This document shows, piece by piece, positions 1-8,068 of a stretch of 53,256 nt of DNA; the first letter of the stretch is position 1, and each line of letters starts with the position of its first letter. The stretch is from Anaerolineae bacterium (GTDB taxonomy: Bacteria > Chloroflexota > Anaerolineae > 4572-78 > J111), in NCBI GenBank assembly GCA_023151115.1, contig JAKLJP010000047.1:1-53256 (forward strand). The letters run 5' to 3'. A program made the translations under genes and the position numbers. The notes beneath the pieces are model-generated. The model searched no databases. It saw only the letters and a program-made list of their open reading frames with translations, and was not told the DNA's origin.

Positions 1-208
1 GTCTATCTCCTTTTTATGACAATTTATGGTCAGAGTATACCATATTCCCCTTTTCACCTAGAATCCTATATGAGCGCCTTTGTTTTGTGTTTTGTGAGTA
101 TTTAGTTTCTATGCTACAGTAAGATGGCATTGATAGGAGTAGCAATTACAATATAGTAGACCCAATCATCTAATAGATAGTTTAACTGAAAGGAAAATAT
201 TTTAAAAA

Positions 209-493
209 ATGGTTACTCCATTGAAGAATATACTCCAGAAAAGAATCTTACTTTTTATATGTTTGACATTTCTATTAGCTTTAACATTGACCATAGGATT
301 TGTGAAATCTGTTGAGGCCCATAGTAGTTCCTACTGCGGACATAGCTCCAGATCAGAAGGGTCATATATTGTTGTGTTTGTTGCTCACTCCCAACAGGGT
401 AGTAATCATGTGCATCAATATGCCCATTACTGGAATAGTGGCGGCAAGGCACATGGTGATGTGGGAAAAATATGCAACGTTACACTGAACTGA
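209..493 (+). CDS. small secreted His-rich protein, unknown
   Basis: A 94-residue protein opens with basic residues and a long hydrophobic stretch (about residues 13-33) that reads as a Sec signal peptide or membrane anchor ending near VEAHSSS. The mature part of about 57 residues is rich in His, Ser and Gly and has two cysteines, one in YCGH near its start and one in KICN near its end, which could form a disulfide. I do not recognise the family. The start is the ATG at 209; a GAAAGGA stretch lies about 14 nt upstream, farther than usual. The gene is AT-rich compared with the rest of the window and shares that property with the lipoprotein gene downstream. The coding call rests on the signal peptide and a plausible composition. 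Confidence 0.55.
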   Translation: MVTPLKNILQKRILLFICLTFLLALTLTIGFVKSVEAHSSSYCGHSSRSEGSYIVVFVAHSQQGSNHVHQYAHYWNSGGKAHGDVGKICNVTLN

Positions 494-607
494 TAATTTT
501 AACAACTCCTAATTAATTCGGGCTTACTCCTATCAATACACAAAACAATTTGTCCTCATAAGTTCTAAATGGAAAAAGGGGTTCCAGGGTAAGGAGAATG
601 TCTCACA

Positions 608-1183
608 GTGAAATATAGATTTACTATTATTATCATCTTGTTAGCTTTGATAGAAGTATTGACGGGATGTAGCGCTCTAACAAAGCTCTCTTTCAGATCG
701 TCAGAGGAAGCATCAGAAGTACAAGTAATAGAGGGGATATCAGAAACAGTAACGATAGAGGAAGCACGTCAGGTTGCAAAATTCCCAATCTTAATACCAA
801 CAAAAATGCCAAAGGGATTCAGCCTTCAAGAAGTTCAGTTGACCAAATGGCCAGCATTAGATACTTATGACAGTTCGGTGTGGGTCCATTTGATTTACAA
901 AGGTGCTTCAGGTGATTTGACTATCACTCAAATGCCACTGCTAGATGAAATAAAGGAACTCGAGCACGAACATGAAGAAATGATAGGGGAACCCAAGCAT
1001 GAACATGAACACGAAGAAATAATAGAGGGGAAACAGGTACAAATACACGATAGCCAAGCCACCTTATTAGAGCCAACGGTCGGTACACGGGTACTTCAAT
1101 GGCAGAAGAATAAGGTTGGATTCACCATTGTTGGTCAAGTAGACGAAGAAACAATACTGGAAGTTGCAGAATTATTACAATAG
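608..1183 (+). CDS. lipoprotein with DUF4367-like domain and His/Glu-rich segment
   Basis: A 191-residue protein with a lipoprotein signal peptide: hydrophobic residues 5-19, then LTGC with Cys21 as the likely lipidation site. Residues from about 50 resemble DUF4367-type domains of anti-sigma and secreted proteins (pattern around FPILIPTKMPKGF, then VHLIYKG and a short LTITQMP strand). That assignment is tentative. Around residues 117-143 there is a His/Glu-rich segment with repeated EHEH units that could bind metal ions. The start is a GTG at 608, chosen because it gives the full signal peptide, with AAGGAGA just upstream. Like the preceding gene it is AT-rich, and the two may be co-acquired. 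Its function is unknown. Confidence 0.7.
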   Translation: MKYRFTIIIILLALIEVLTGCSALTKLSFRSSEEASEVQVIEGISETVTIEEARQVAKFPILIPTKMPKGFSLQEVQLTKWPALDTYDSSVWVHLIYKGASGDLTITQMPLLDEIKELEHEHEEMIGEPKHEHEHEEIIEGKQVQIHDSQATLLEPTVGTRVLQWQKNKVGFTIVGQVDEETILEVAELLQ

Positions 1184-1315
1184 ATATTTAGCTATTGCCC
1201 CTCGATGAGATAAATGTGACCACAGCAGGCTTATGCCATATTTATCCATGCCACTCAAAAGATCACCCTATTCCTCACAAATTTTTGGTTTCTATCAACG
1301 CAAGACTATGAATTC

Positions 1316-1370
1316 GTAGTAACGACTTTAGTCGTTTTTGCCGTGTAATGACGACTAAAGTCGCTACTAT
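1316..1370. repeat. inverted repeat (GACTTTAGTC type)
   Basis: Two arms, GTAGTAACGACTTTAGTCGT and its near complement, face each other across about 14 nt just downstream of the glycosidase-like gene (minus strand). A related copy lies at 27823-27874. It could fold as a strong hairpin and act as a terminator for the minus-strand gene or as a mobile palindrome. Confidence 0.7.
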
Positions 1371-1378
1371 AACTTATT

Positions 1379-4351
1379 TTACTTTGGCATAGTAGCTAAG
1401 GCATTGTAGGCAGGTGTATTAATAATGCCAAAGTTAGCAAGTTCAGTGCCAGGAGCAGTTACTCCATAATCTAAATTCCATAGGAACATAGGGCCAACCC
1501 ACCCCCACGATTTAGCCATTTGATAAGCCTGAACTATCCATTTGGCTTGCTCCTCGTAGGTATTATCTCGAGCATATTCATAGCCAGGTTGAGGATTTCC
1601 GGAGACAGCCCAGCCAAATTCGGTAGGCGAGATGGCTTTATCGCCGTCCCCATTTGCCACCATTACGTTACGATAGCCTTCCATGGTTCCTTTAAAGCAC
1701 CAACTGTGATGCCGATTATCAAAAGGCCCACGGAAACTCATTGCAGTTGAGTCTTGAACAGTTTGCCAATCACCATCTGCCGGGCAGTTATAGCCGCTAG
1801 GATGCGCTCCCAAAACATCAAAATAACCTTTGACTCCATTAGCGTACATAGCATTCAGATAATCAATATCATCCATTGCTGCATCTCCCACATTACCTGC
1901 TGGGGTCAGCGCGCCGCTAATCACGATCATATCCTGGTTGACCGATTTGATAGCCGTATAAGAGAGTTGGAGCAACTGCACATACGCCGCAGGATTGATA
2001 CATCCCTTTCCACCCGCTTCATACCATAGGTTCTGTTCATTCCAAATTTCAATCGCTAGGACTTTTCCACGATAGCGATCAGCCACGCGGGCGACAGCCT
2101 CCGCATACTTGGCCGGGTCGGCCGGCGGACCTTCCGCGCCTGGGTCCCCACATTGTCCGCTAGGGCGCGCCCAGCTGGGCGCTTTGGGGATGCTAGCCAT
2201 TACTTTGATGCCATTGGCGGCATACGCCCCAATCACTTCATCCCAGAAGCCCCAGGAATAGCCGCCAGGGGTCGGTTCAAAATCTTTCCAGGCCATCTGG
2301 AATTTGACCCAGTTGAAGCCAATGGCTTTAAGATGGCCGATATTGGCGCTGGTATTGCCGCGTGGGTCCACCTGAATGCCGTAGCCAAACGGCACGCTGA
2401 CCGAGGCGGCCGGCGGCGGCGCGGCGGCTGGAGCTGGCGCCGCCGGAGCAGCAGGGGCCGCCTCAGCCGGAGCTTCGGCAACTTCGACCTCCGGCTCCGG
2501 GGTGGGGCTGGCTTCCGGGGTGGGAGTCGGCTCCGGGGTAGGGGTCGGCTCCGGGGTGGGGGTCGCCACCAACACGGCGACGCTGCCACGCGGCACGGCT
2601 CCGGCTGTATCCTGGCTGGACGAAATGGCCGCTTCGACCTCGTAGGAGCCGCCGGCTTCGGGCGCAATCCATTGGTAATTGGGGCTGCTCAAATCTACCA
2701 CTTTTTCGTCAATCACTCCGCCGTCCTGGTTTTGCACCCGCCAGACCACCGAGTATTGGCTCTCGACCGGGGGAATAACCAAATCCAGGAATTTGCGGAT
2801 AACGCTCCAAATTTGGGCGTCATTCTTTTCATTAAGCAGGTTTTGCACGGCTACCCCGCGCAAGTTGTATTGGGCTACAAATTGCAGCTTGCGAGCGATG
2901 CTGGCGGCATTTTCCAGATAAACGGTGCGCTGGGTGTTGTTGCTATCGAGGTAGGCAAACCAGTAGGTACCGCTGTTGGCGTCAAACTGAATGCCGGTGG
3001 AGGCTTGCAAGCCCGCCAGGGTAAAGTCTACCGGCTGGCCGGGAGCGACAATATTCTGCCCACCGACAATTGTTACCGCGCCGATGGGGTCCAGGGCTTG
3101 CTGGTAGGTGATGTCGCGGGTCACGCCGTTAACCTGCTCGGTGCTGAGGGTGGAGAGTAACAATTGAATTTTGTAGCGGTTGATTTGCCCGACGGCCCAG
3201 TTAAGCATGGCTTCCATCTGGCCGCCCTGGGTGTAGGCTTTGGGGTCGGGCGAAGTGGGCACTTTGACTACATCGGCAATGCGGCCAATGGCCTGCCAAT
3301 CGTACGCGCCGGTATTCCAATCTTCCGCCGAAAGCTGCTGCGGCAGTTCGACCCGCACTGAGAGCTGCTTGTTGTCGGGCAAGGCCGCATCCAACTGCTG
3401 TACAAACGAGGTAAACTCTTTCTGCAAATCGGGATTGATGCCGCGATAGTCAACATCAATACCCTGATAAGCGTTGCGCTGCACCAGATCAACAATAGCT
3501 TCAATGTGCCGCTGGCGCGCTTCAGCATCAATCAGCAAATTGTCAATCAGGTCAGACCGGATCGAACCATCGCTGCTCCAATTACGGATTGAGGGGACGA
3601 CGGTAAAGGAAGCATTTTGAATTTCGGGGGGCAGCGTCCCCAGGTCGCCCATAATCTGGCCGTCGGCGTCCAGGTAAAGTCCCTGTGGGCTGATTTCAAC
3701 CAGGGTGTCTTTAATGCCATCCGGTAAAGGCGTATTCGGAGCGTAATCGGTGGAAACATTGGGGTTGATGGCATGGGTTTGCATGACCACCACCGACTCC
3801 GGCAAAAAGTCCAACTCGGACTCGATGATATCTTCGGTGACAATTTTGCGATTGGGCAGCCATTCCCACACTTCGCCGGTCCAGGCGTACAGGTCCAACG
3901 TGTTATAAGGTTCTGACTCGTTGGGGATAGGCACGGTCAGGATGACCGCTTCGGGCGAGGTCCCTTTGACCTGAATCCGGTAAAAAGGGCTTTTCATCAC
4001 CAGGTTAGGCGGAATACTTTCGGCGGCGGTGAGCAGGCTGTTGCCGGCTGAGCCTTCCAGAAAGAGACTGCGTGGAATTACATCAAGCTTGACCCGAAAG
4101 GAGCGTCTAACCCCTTCCGGCAAAAAAGTAATCTGTGTTCCGTCGGGGTCCTGAATCGCCCCCCCTTCCCGGCCGATGCTCTCGTAACCGATGCTCAGCA
4201 ACCGGTCCGCCAGTGAAATTGGCGGTAAGAGTAAGGCGCTCAGAATAAGCAGCGGAATTAAAATAAAATTGATGACCACCCCGCCCACTCGGCTCTCTAA
4301 AACAGATTCAAAAGACTGAACGAGTGGATTTGATTTAGTGCTTGACGACAT
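1379..4351 (-). CDS. membrane-anchored protein: GH18-like plus GH39/GH5-like domains
   Basis: About 990 residues. A transmembrane segment at about 25-50 anchors an extracytoplasmic protein. Residues about 215-530 resemble a GH18/chitinase-type TIM barrel, but the catalytic motif reads GIDVDYRGI (about 297-305), so the general acid Glu of DxxDxDxE is Arg. A Thr/Pro/Glu then Ala/Pro linker (about 597-650) leads to a second TIM barrel (about 655-990) of GH39/GH5 (clan A) type with IEIWNEQN (Asn771-Glu772, acid/base) and ISPTEFGW (Glu911, nucleophile). The second domain therefore looks active, while the first may only bind glycan. I chose the internal ATG at 4349-4351 because GGAAAGGAG lies upstream and the cytoplasmic tail is sensible; an upstream in-frame start would add 20 residues. 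The substrate cannot be told from sequence. Confidence 0.88.
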   Translation of the reverse strand: MSSSTKSNPLVQSFESVLESRVGGVVINFILIPLLILSALLLPPISLADRLLSIGYESIGREGGAIQDPDGTQITFLPEGVRRSFRVKLDVIPRSLFLEGSAGNSLLTAAESIPPNLVMKSPFYRIQVKGTSPEAVILTVPIPNESEPYNTLDLYAWTGEVWEWLPNRKIVTEDIIESELDFLPESVVVMQTHAINPNVSTDYAPNTPLPDGIKDTLVEISPQGLYLDADGQIMGDLGTLPPEIQNASFTVVPSIRNWSSDGSIRSDLIDNLLIDAEARQRHIEAIVDLVQRNAYQGIDVDYRGINPDLQKEFTSFVQQLDAALPDNKQLSVRVELPQQLSAEDWNTGAYDWQAIGRIADVVKVPTSPDPKAYTQGGQMEAMLNWAVGQINRYKIQLLLSTLSTEQVNGVTRDITYQQALDPIGAVTIVGGQNIVAPGQPVDFTLAGLQASTGIQFDANSGTYWFAYLDSNNTQRTVYLENAASIARKLQFVAQYNLRGVAVQNLLNEKNDAQIWSVIRKFLDLVIPPVESQYSVVWRVQNQDGGVIDEKVVDLSSPNYQWIAPEAGGSYEVEAAISSSQDTAGAVPRGSVAVLVATPTPEPTPTPEPTPTPEASPTPEPEVEVAEAPAEAAPAAPAAPAPAAAPPPAASVSVPFGYGIQVDPRGNTSANIGHLKAIGFNWVKFQMAWKDFEPTPGGYSWGFWDEVIGAYAANGIKVMASIPKAPSWARPSGQCGDPGAEGPPADPAKYAEAVARVADRYRGKVLAIEIWNEQNLWYEAGGKGCINPAAYVQLLQLSYTAIKSVNQDMIVISGALTPAGNVGDAAMDDIDYLNAMYANGVKGYFDVLGAHPSGYNCPADGDWQTVQDSTAMSFRGPFDNRHHSWCFKGTMEGYRNVMVANGDGDKAISPTEFGWAVSGNPQPGYEYARDNTYEEQAKWIVQAYQMAKSWGWVGPMFLWNLDYGVTAPGTELANFGIINTPAYNALATMPK

Positions 4352-4555
4352 ACGTAATTCGTCTTCTCCTTTCCTAAATACCAACGGCCAAAGCCTGTGG
4401 GCTAAAAACAAGGGCCGGTTGTTCCCAAAACCGACGCCTTAGCCCGTTACTGTCGCTAAAGGGCTTTTAGTATAATAAAAAAAGAAAAAAAGGGAAATAA
4501 GGCAAGCAAGGAGTCAAAGACGACCACCGACGGCTGACGGCTGACCGCCCAGTAA

Positions 4556-4592
4556 AAATGATACGTGATGCGTGAAGATTTTTCACACATCA
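4556..4592. repeat. GTGATGCGTGA-type cassette
   Basis: ATACGTGATGCGTGA is followed by a T-rich turn and TCACACATCA, giving a short imperfect inverted repeat. The same unit recurs near 29600, 30540, 31460-31540 and 46644-46698. Confidence 0.6.
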
Positions 4593-4614
4593 AACTGTAA
4601 GTGGCATCCCTTAG

Positions 4615-4740
4615 ACAGGCCCAGGACGCAGCCTGAGTAGGTGAGCGAAGCGAGCCGTATCGAAGGGTGCTGCACCACGGGGAAGTCGTCGCCAATACGC
4701 ACCCTTCGATACACGTTCCACGCTACTCAGGCTACTTACC
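4615..4740. repeat. long palindromic element (CTGAGTAG...TATCGAAGGGTGC type)
   Basis: Left arm CTGAGTAGGTGAGCGAAGCG continues into CGTATCGAAGGGTGC; the right arm carries GCACCCTTCGATAC and GCTACTCAGG in reverse order. A related element is at about 52385-52530. It sits between genes and has no coding capacity I trust. It resembles a REP/MITE-like non-autonomous repeat. Confidence 0.7.
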
Positions 4741-4899
4741 AAGCGACATCACAGAATAGACATTATACCGATTAGACTTATGTCACCCGGAAAAAGCAGG
4801 ATTATCTGAATGATAGGATCAAAATCCTTTAATTCTGGAAATCCTGCTCTAAACGATGGGTAAAAAACGCTCCCCAATTAAATTGATATGATGTCTAAT

Positions 4900-5781
4900 T
4901 TATATTTTGACCACCAGCAATCTATCCAGTCCGGCTAAATCCTTTCTGACTTCAACCGCCGTACCGGGAAAGTGGAATTGGGCCAGTTGCCTCACCGCCG
5001 GCCCCTGGGTTGAACCAATCTCGACCAGAAGGCTGCCGCCGGGTTTCAATTTTTCTCTAGCCTGGGGTAACAGCAATCGAATCACATCCAACCCATCCTC
5101 GCCCCCATCGAGGGCCAGGTGTGGCTCGTAGCGGCTCACCTCCGGCATGGCCGCTGCCAGTTCGGAACGGCTGACATACGGTGGATTGCTGACAATGAGA
5201 TCAACCGGTTCGGTTAGCCTTGCCAGCAAATCGCCGGATAAAAAGGTAATGCTATCGGCTACCTCGTGTTTTTCGGCGTTGCGCCGGGCCAGTGATAATG
5301 CTGCGGGGGAAGTTTCAAGGGCAAAAATTGAGACAGAGGGCAGATGCTTCGCCAGGGAGACAGCGATACAGCCGCTGCCCGTGCCAATGTCGGCAATTGT
5401 GAATTGTGAACTGTCAGAGGTCGTATTGAAATCGTAAATCGTAAATCGTAAATCGTAAATCTCCAGGGCTGTTTCAACCAGCAGTTCTGTTTCCGGTCGA
5501 GGGATAAGCACGTGAGGGTTAACCTCAAATTCCAAACCGAAAAATTCCTTGTGGCCTACAATATAGGCTACCGGCTCGCGCTGCTCCCGGCGGCGGAGCA
5601 ATGCTTCAATTTTGTTGGCTTGATTTTCGTCCAGGGGGTCTGAAAAATGGAGATAGAGCCAGGTGCGCTCCCGGCCCAGACTGTGGGCCAGCAGCACTTC
5701 GGCGTCGAGCCGGGGGGTATCGCAGCCAGCAGCGGCCAAACGGTGGATGGCTTTCTCTAAAATATCGCCAAGTGAAGTCAC
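4900..5781 (-). CDS. prmC: peptide chain release factor N5-glutamine methyltransferase
   Basis: PrmC (HemK) methylates the Gln of the GGQ motif in release factors 1 and 2 using S-adenosylmethionine. The 293-residue protein shows the family pattern: N-terminal helical domain, IPRPETELLVE, the SAM-binding loop IADIGTGSGCIAV, and the catalytic NPPY followed by VSRSEL. The GTG start at 5781 overlaps the stop of the AbiEii-like gene upstream as GTGA, so the two are translationally coupled. prfA, whose product is the substrate, is two genes upstream. Residues about 107-128, just before the SAM loop, are encoded by tandem 7-nt units (5398-5461) and read IYDLRFTIYDF; family members normally have a much shorter connection there. 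The enzyme otherwise looks intact. Confidence 0.95.
   Translation of the reverse strand: MTSLGDILEKAIHRLAAAGCDTPRLDAEVLLAHSLGRERTWLYLHFSDPLDENQANKIEALLRRREQREPVAYIVGHKEFFGLEFEVNPHVLIPRPETELLVETALEIYDLRFTIYDFNTTSDSSQFTIADIGTGSGCIAVSLAKHLPSVSIFALETSPAALSLARRNAEKHEVADSITFLSGDLLARLTEPVDLIVSNPPYVSRSELAAAMPEVSRYEPHLALDGGEDGLDVIRLLLPQAREKLKPGGSLLVEIGSTQGPAVRQLAQFHFPGTAVEVRKDLAGLDRLLVVKI
5398..5461. repeat. 7-nt tandem repeat cassette inside prmC
   Basis: Four ATCGTAA units stand at 5431-5461, preceded by GTGAATT/GTGAACT units (about 5398-5411). The same TTTACGA unit occurs in the intergenic array at about 33756-33790 and its duplicate. The cassette lies in frame in prmC and adds roughly 20 residues without a stop. 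Confidence 0.85.
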
Positions 5782-6443
5782 GGGATGAGGATTAGCTTTT
5801 CACCCAACGCTTGTAAATCGCCTATAAACTGTTCAGGTGTTGGGGCATCAATCCAACGTACCAACTCCCAATCGGAGCGGCTTACCGAGCAGAGAATTCT
5901 GGCCAAATCAACCGGAAATATACCGGCGGCTTTACTTTGGGCATCTTCAATAGCAGCAGTGAGAGATAGATTCATTCGTGAGCAGAAACCCCAAACATCT
6001 GCCAGATCTTTAGGTTCCTCACGGCCTAACAAAGCTGTCAGTTTATTCGCCAAGATATTCTCTGCGCTATCCAGACGACCCAGAATTGGGTGCGACCAAG
6101 GTTCCCCAACTCGAGCGGGTACATCATTAATGAACTCGATTTTTAAGAAGACATCTCCTTGAGCAAGATTTAGTCGTACAAAACGTTCCTCTTTTTGTAA
6201 CACATCACAACGCCAGTTACTTTGCTGCGACAACTTTTGGATCACCCGTTCTGACCAGAGACCAAAACGATTATCATCGTTTATGAAAAAATCCAGATCA
6301 TCAGAAAAACGATGATTCAAGTATCCACGTGAAGCCGCTGTACCACCTGTCAAATAAAAACCCGTCTCAATTTCTTCATTGAGTATTCGTAAAACTTCAT
6401 CTTGAAACGGATAGAAAACATTTAAATAAAATGCTTTGTCCAT
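5778..6443 (-). CDS. AbiEii/AbiGii-type nucleotidyltransferase
   Basis: A 221-residue protein of the AbiEii/AbiGii (DUF1814) nucleotidyltransferase family, many members of which are toxins of type IV toxin-antitoxin or abortive-infection modules. Visible motifs: YLTGGTAASR (about 30-39) followed by SDDLDFF (about 47-53), the metal-binding aspartates of the fold; a downstream LANKLTALLGREEPKDLADV matches the conserved Lys and Arg/Asp-rich helix. The ATG at 6443 overlaps the TAA of the small upstream gene (TAATG), and its own stop overlaps the GTG of prmC, so all are tightly coupled. Whether it is toxic or has become a house-keeping neighbour of prmC cannot be decided here. Confidence 0.85.
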   Translation of the reverse strand: MDKAFYLNVFYPFQDEVLRILNEEIETGFYLTGGTAASRGYLNHRFSDDLDFFINDDNRFGLWSERVIQKLSQQSNWRCDVLQKEERFVRLNLAQGDVFLKIEFINDVPARVGEPWSHPILGRLDSAENILANKLTALLGREEPKDLADVWGFCSRMNLSLTAAIEDAQSKAAGIFPVDLARILCSVSRSDWELVRWIDAPTPEQFIGDLQALGEKLILIP

Positions 6444-6727
6444 TAAATTAACTCAGGATGATGCTCAGGCAACCACTCGACCAAAAAATCGAACCCTCGC
6501 CTGCGGCTTTGTGAACGAATCCGCTCGCGCCACTTCGGCCAGCCCCGGATGAGCGAGCGAAACCCAAGCAGGCGGACAATATCGGCGTAAGAGGCATATT
6601 CCAACAGCCGAACAGCCGCCCAATCACGATCAAGCCGGCCAATGGTTAAGCGGCCGGCTAACATTTCAGTAAATTGATCCTCATCCAGATCATAATCCCA
6701 GATATAAGGCAGTCGCTGAGAAGCCAT
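6443..6727 (-). CDS. small partner of the AbiEii-like protein, possible antitoxin
   Basis: About 94 residues from the ATG at 6727 (MASQRLPYIWDYDL...). I know no named function, but its position directly before an AbiEii-type nucleotidyltransferase with a 1-nt overlap is typical of the cognate partner or antitoxin. It is rich in charged and aromatic residues, has no membrane segment, and contains LLEYASYADIVRLLGF, which looks like a helix-turn-helix-like helical pair. An upstream in-frame ATG (6787) would add 20 residues, but that extension is encoded by a GCGTGAAGCGTGA repeat cassette, so I prefer the internal start preceded by GGGGGTAAG. Confidence 0.7.
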   Translation of the reverse strand: MASQRLPYIWDYDLDEDQFTEMLAGRLTIGRLDRDWAAVRLLEYASYADIVRLLGFRSLIRGWPKWRERIRSQSRRRGFDFLVEWLPEHHPELI

Positions 6728-6762
6728 CAACTTACCCCCGAAACCCGGACCTTGACCGGTTT

Positions 6763-6792
6763 TACCTTTCCACGCCTCACGCTTCACGCTTC
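6763..6792. repeat. GCGTGAAGC-type 7-nt cassette
   Basis: CACGCCTCACGCTTCACGCTTCACG (plus strand) is read as a run of GCGTGAA/GCGTGAG units on the minus strand, between prfA and the AbiEii partner. The prfA stop codon lies inside it. Confidence 0.75.
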
Positions 6793-7864
6793 ACGCCGCC
6801 GCCAGTTCTTGCAGCTTTTCTTCCTCGTCGGCTTTGGTCAGGGCTTCGATAAACTCGTCAATTTCGCCGTTGAGAATATTTTCCAGGCGGTAGCTGGTCA
6901 GGCCGATGCGGTGGTCGGTGACGCGGGTTTGGGGGAAGTTGTAGGTACGGATTTTCTCGCTGCGGTCGCCGCTGCCCACCTGCGAGCGCCGAGCGGCGCT
7001 GTGTTCGGCCTGGATGCGCTGCTGCTCCATATCATACAGCCGAGCGCGCAAAATATTGAAGGCTTTGATTTTGTTCTGCAACTGGCTCTTTTCGTCCTGG
7101 CAGCTTACCACCAGGCCGGTGGGCAGGTGGGTCAGCCGCACCGCCGAGTCGGTAGTGTTGACGCTCTGGCCGCCCGGCCCGGTCGAGCGGAAAATGTCAA
7201 TCCGCACGTCATTGGGGTCAATTTCCACTTCCACTTCGTCCACCTCCGGCAAAACCGCCACCGTAGCCGTGGAGGTGTGGATGCGCCCGCCGCTCTCCGT
7301 TTCTGGCACACGCTGCACCCGGTGGACGCCGCTCTCGTATTTTAATTTGGAATAGGCCCCCTGGCCCGTGACCTGAAAAATAATTTCCTTGAAGCCGCCA
7401 ATACCGGACTCGTTGCGGCTCAGCACCGAGGTTTTCCAGCCTTGATTTTCGGCGTAGCGGGTGTAGATGCGGAACAAATCGGCGGCAAAGAGGCCGGCCT
7501 CGTCGCCGCCGGCCCCGGCCCGGATTTCGACGATGACGTTTTTCTCGTCGTTGGGGTCTTTGGGTAATAACATCACCCGCAGTTTTTGCTCAAGCGCATC
7601 CTGCTCGTTTTCCAGGTTTTCGACCTCTTCCTTAACCATAGCCCGCATCTCCTCATCCAGGCCATCACCGAGCATGGTGCGGGCTTGGTCCAGTTGGGTC
7701 AAAACAGCCTGGTAACGCCGGTAAGTTTCAACCAGTTTCTCGATGCTGGCTTGCTCCTGACCGTACTTCATCAGCAAATCGGGCTTGCTGGTCACCTCCG
7801 GAGAGGCCATGAGTTCAAGTAATTCGTTGTAACGCGCCTCGACGGCGGCTAATTTGTCTAACAT
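6791..7864 (-). CDS. prfA: peptide chain release factor 1
   Basis: RF1 ends translation at UAA and UAG. The 357-residue product has the normal length and the full set of motifs: [12 protein letters not shown] (about 115-126), the stop-codon-reading PxT tripeptide as PET (187-189) in [15 protein letters not shown], and the universal GGQ at 231-233 in [11 protein letters not shown], the substrate of PrmC. I start it at the ATG at 7864 ([12 protein letters not shown]), which matches the family N-terminus; an upstream ATG would add five residues. It heads a minus-strand group prfA, AbiEii partner, AbiEii, prmC. Its last codon and stop fall in a repeat cassette. Confidence 0.96.
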   Translation of the reverse strand: MLDKLAAVEARYNELLELMASPEVTSKPDLLMKYGQEQASIEKLVETYRRYQAVLTQLDQARTMLGDGLDEEMRAMVKEEVENLENEQDALEQKLRVMLLPKDPNDEKNVIVEIRAGAGGDEAGLFAADLFRIYTRYAENQGWKTSVLSRNESGIGGFKEIIFQVTGQGAYSKLKYESGVHRVQRVPETESGGRIHTSTATVAVLPEVDEVEVEIDPNDVRIDIFRSTGPGGQSVNTTDSAVRLTHLPTGLVVSCQDEKSQLQNKIKAFNILRARLYDMEQQRIQAEHSAARRSQVGSGDRSEKIRTYNFPQTRVTDHRIGLTSYRLENILNGEIDEFIEALTKADEEEKLQELAAA

Positions 7865-7886
7865 ATCACTCCATAACAAGCGGCGA

Positions 7887-7910
7887 CCCGCCTGCGAGTT
7901 TTCAGGCGGG
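7887..7910. other. hairpin upstream of prfA
   Basis: CCCGCCTG and CAGGCGGG form a perfect 8-bp stem with an 8-nt loop, 22 bp upstream of the prfA start codon. In the prfA transcript it would be a 5'UTR hairpin. It may be another repeat or a regulatory structure; no U-run follows on the minus strand. Confidence 0.5.
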
Positions 7911-8029
7911 CCGGATTCAATTTCTGAGGCATATTATAGCACGACAGCCACAGGGCGGCGAGTCGTTAAGAAATTAATATCCTCGATAGGAAGAGGGTGA
8001 AACAAATTTTCTACGACCTGAATATATGT

Positions 8030-8035
8030 TATAAT
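8030..8035 (+). promoter_or_regulatory. candidate -10 box of the restriction-modification group
   Basis: A consensus TATAAT lies 33 bp before the GTG of the first methyltransferase gene. No good -35 element is seen at the right spacing, so the call is weak. Confidence 0.4.
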
Positions 8036-8068
8036 CAAGGACAATGAAAATGGCAAGAGGAGTGAACG

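Larger units (their letters stand above)
4352..4899. other. 548-bp gene-free stretch with repeat cassettes
   Basis: I see no convincing gene here. It holds the 5' region of the glycosidase-like gene (minus strand), a GTGATGCGTGA-type cassette near 4556-4592, a longer palindromic element at about 4615-4740, and otherwise AT-rich sequence downstream of prmC. A 79-codon frame on the minus strand (4456-4695) is made largely of these repeats and was not accepted. Confidence 0.6.

Noticed and set aside
2153..3160. A 335-codon plus-strand frame opposite the glycosidase-like gene
   Set aside because: Its Arg/Gly-rich middle mirrors the Pro/Thr/Glu linker of the real gene.
4456..4695. A 79-codon minus-strand frame between the glycosidase-like gene and prmC
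   Set aside because: It is translated from palindromic repeats and has no recognisable domain.
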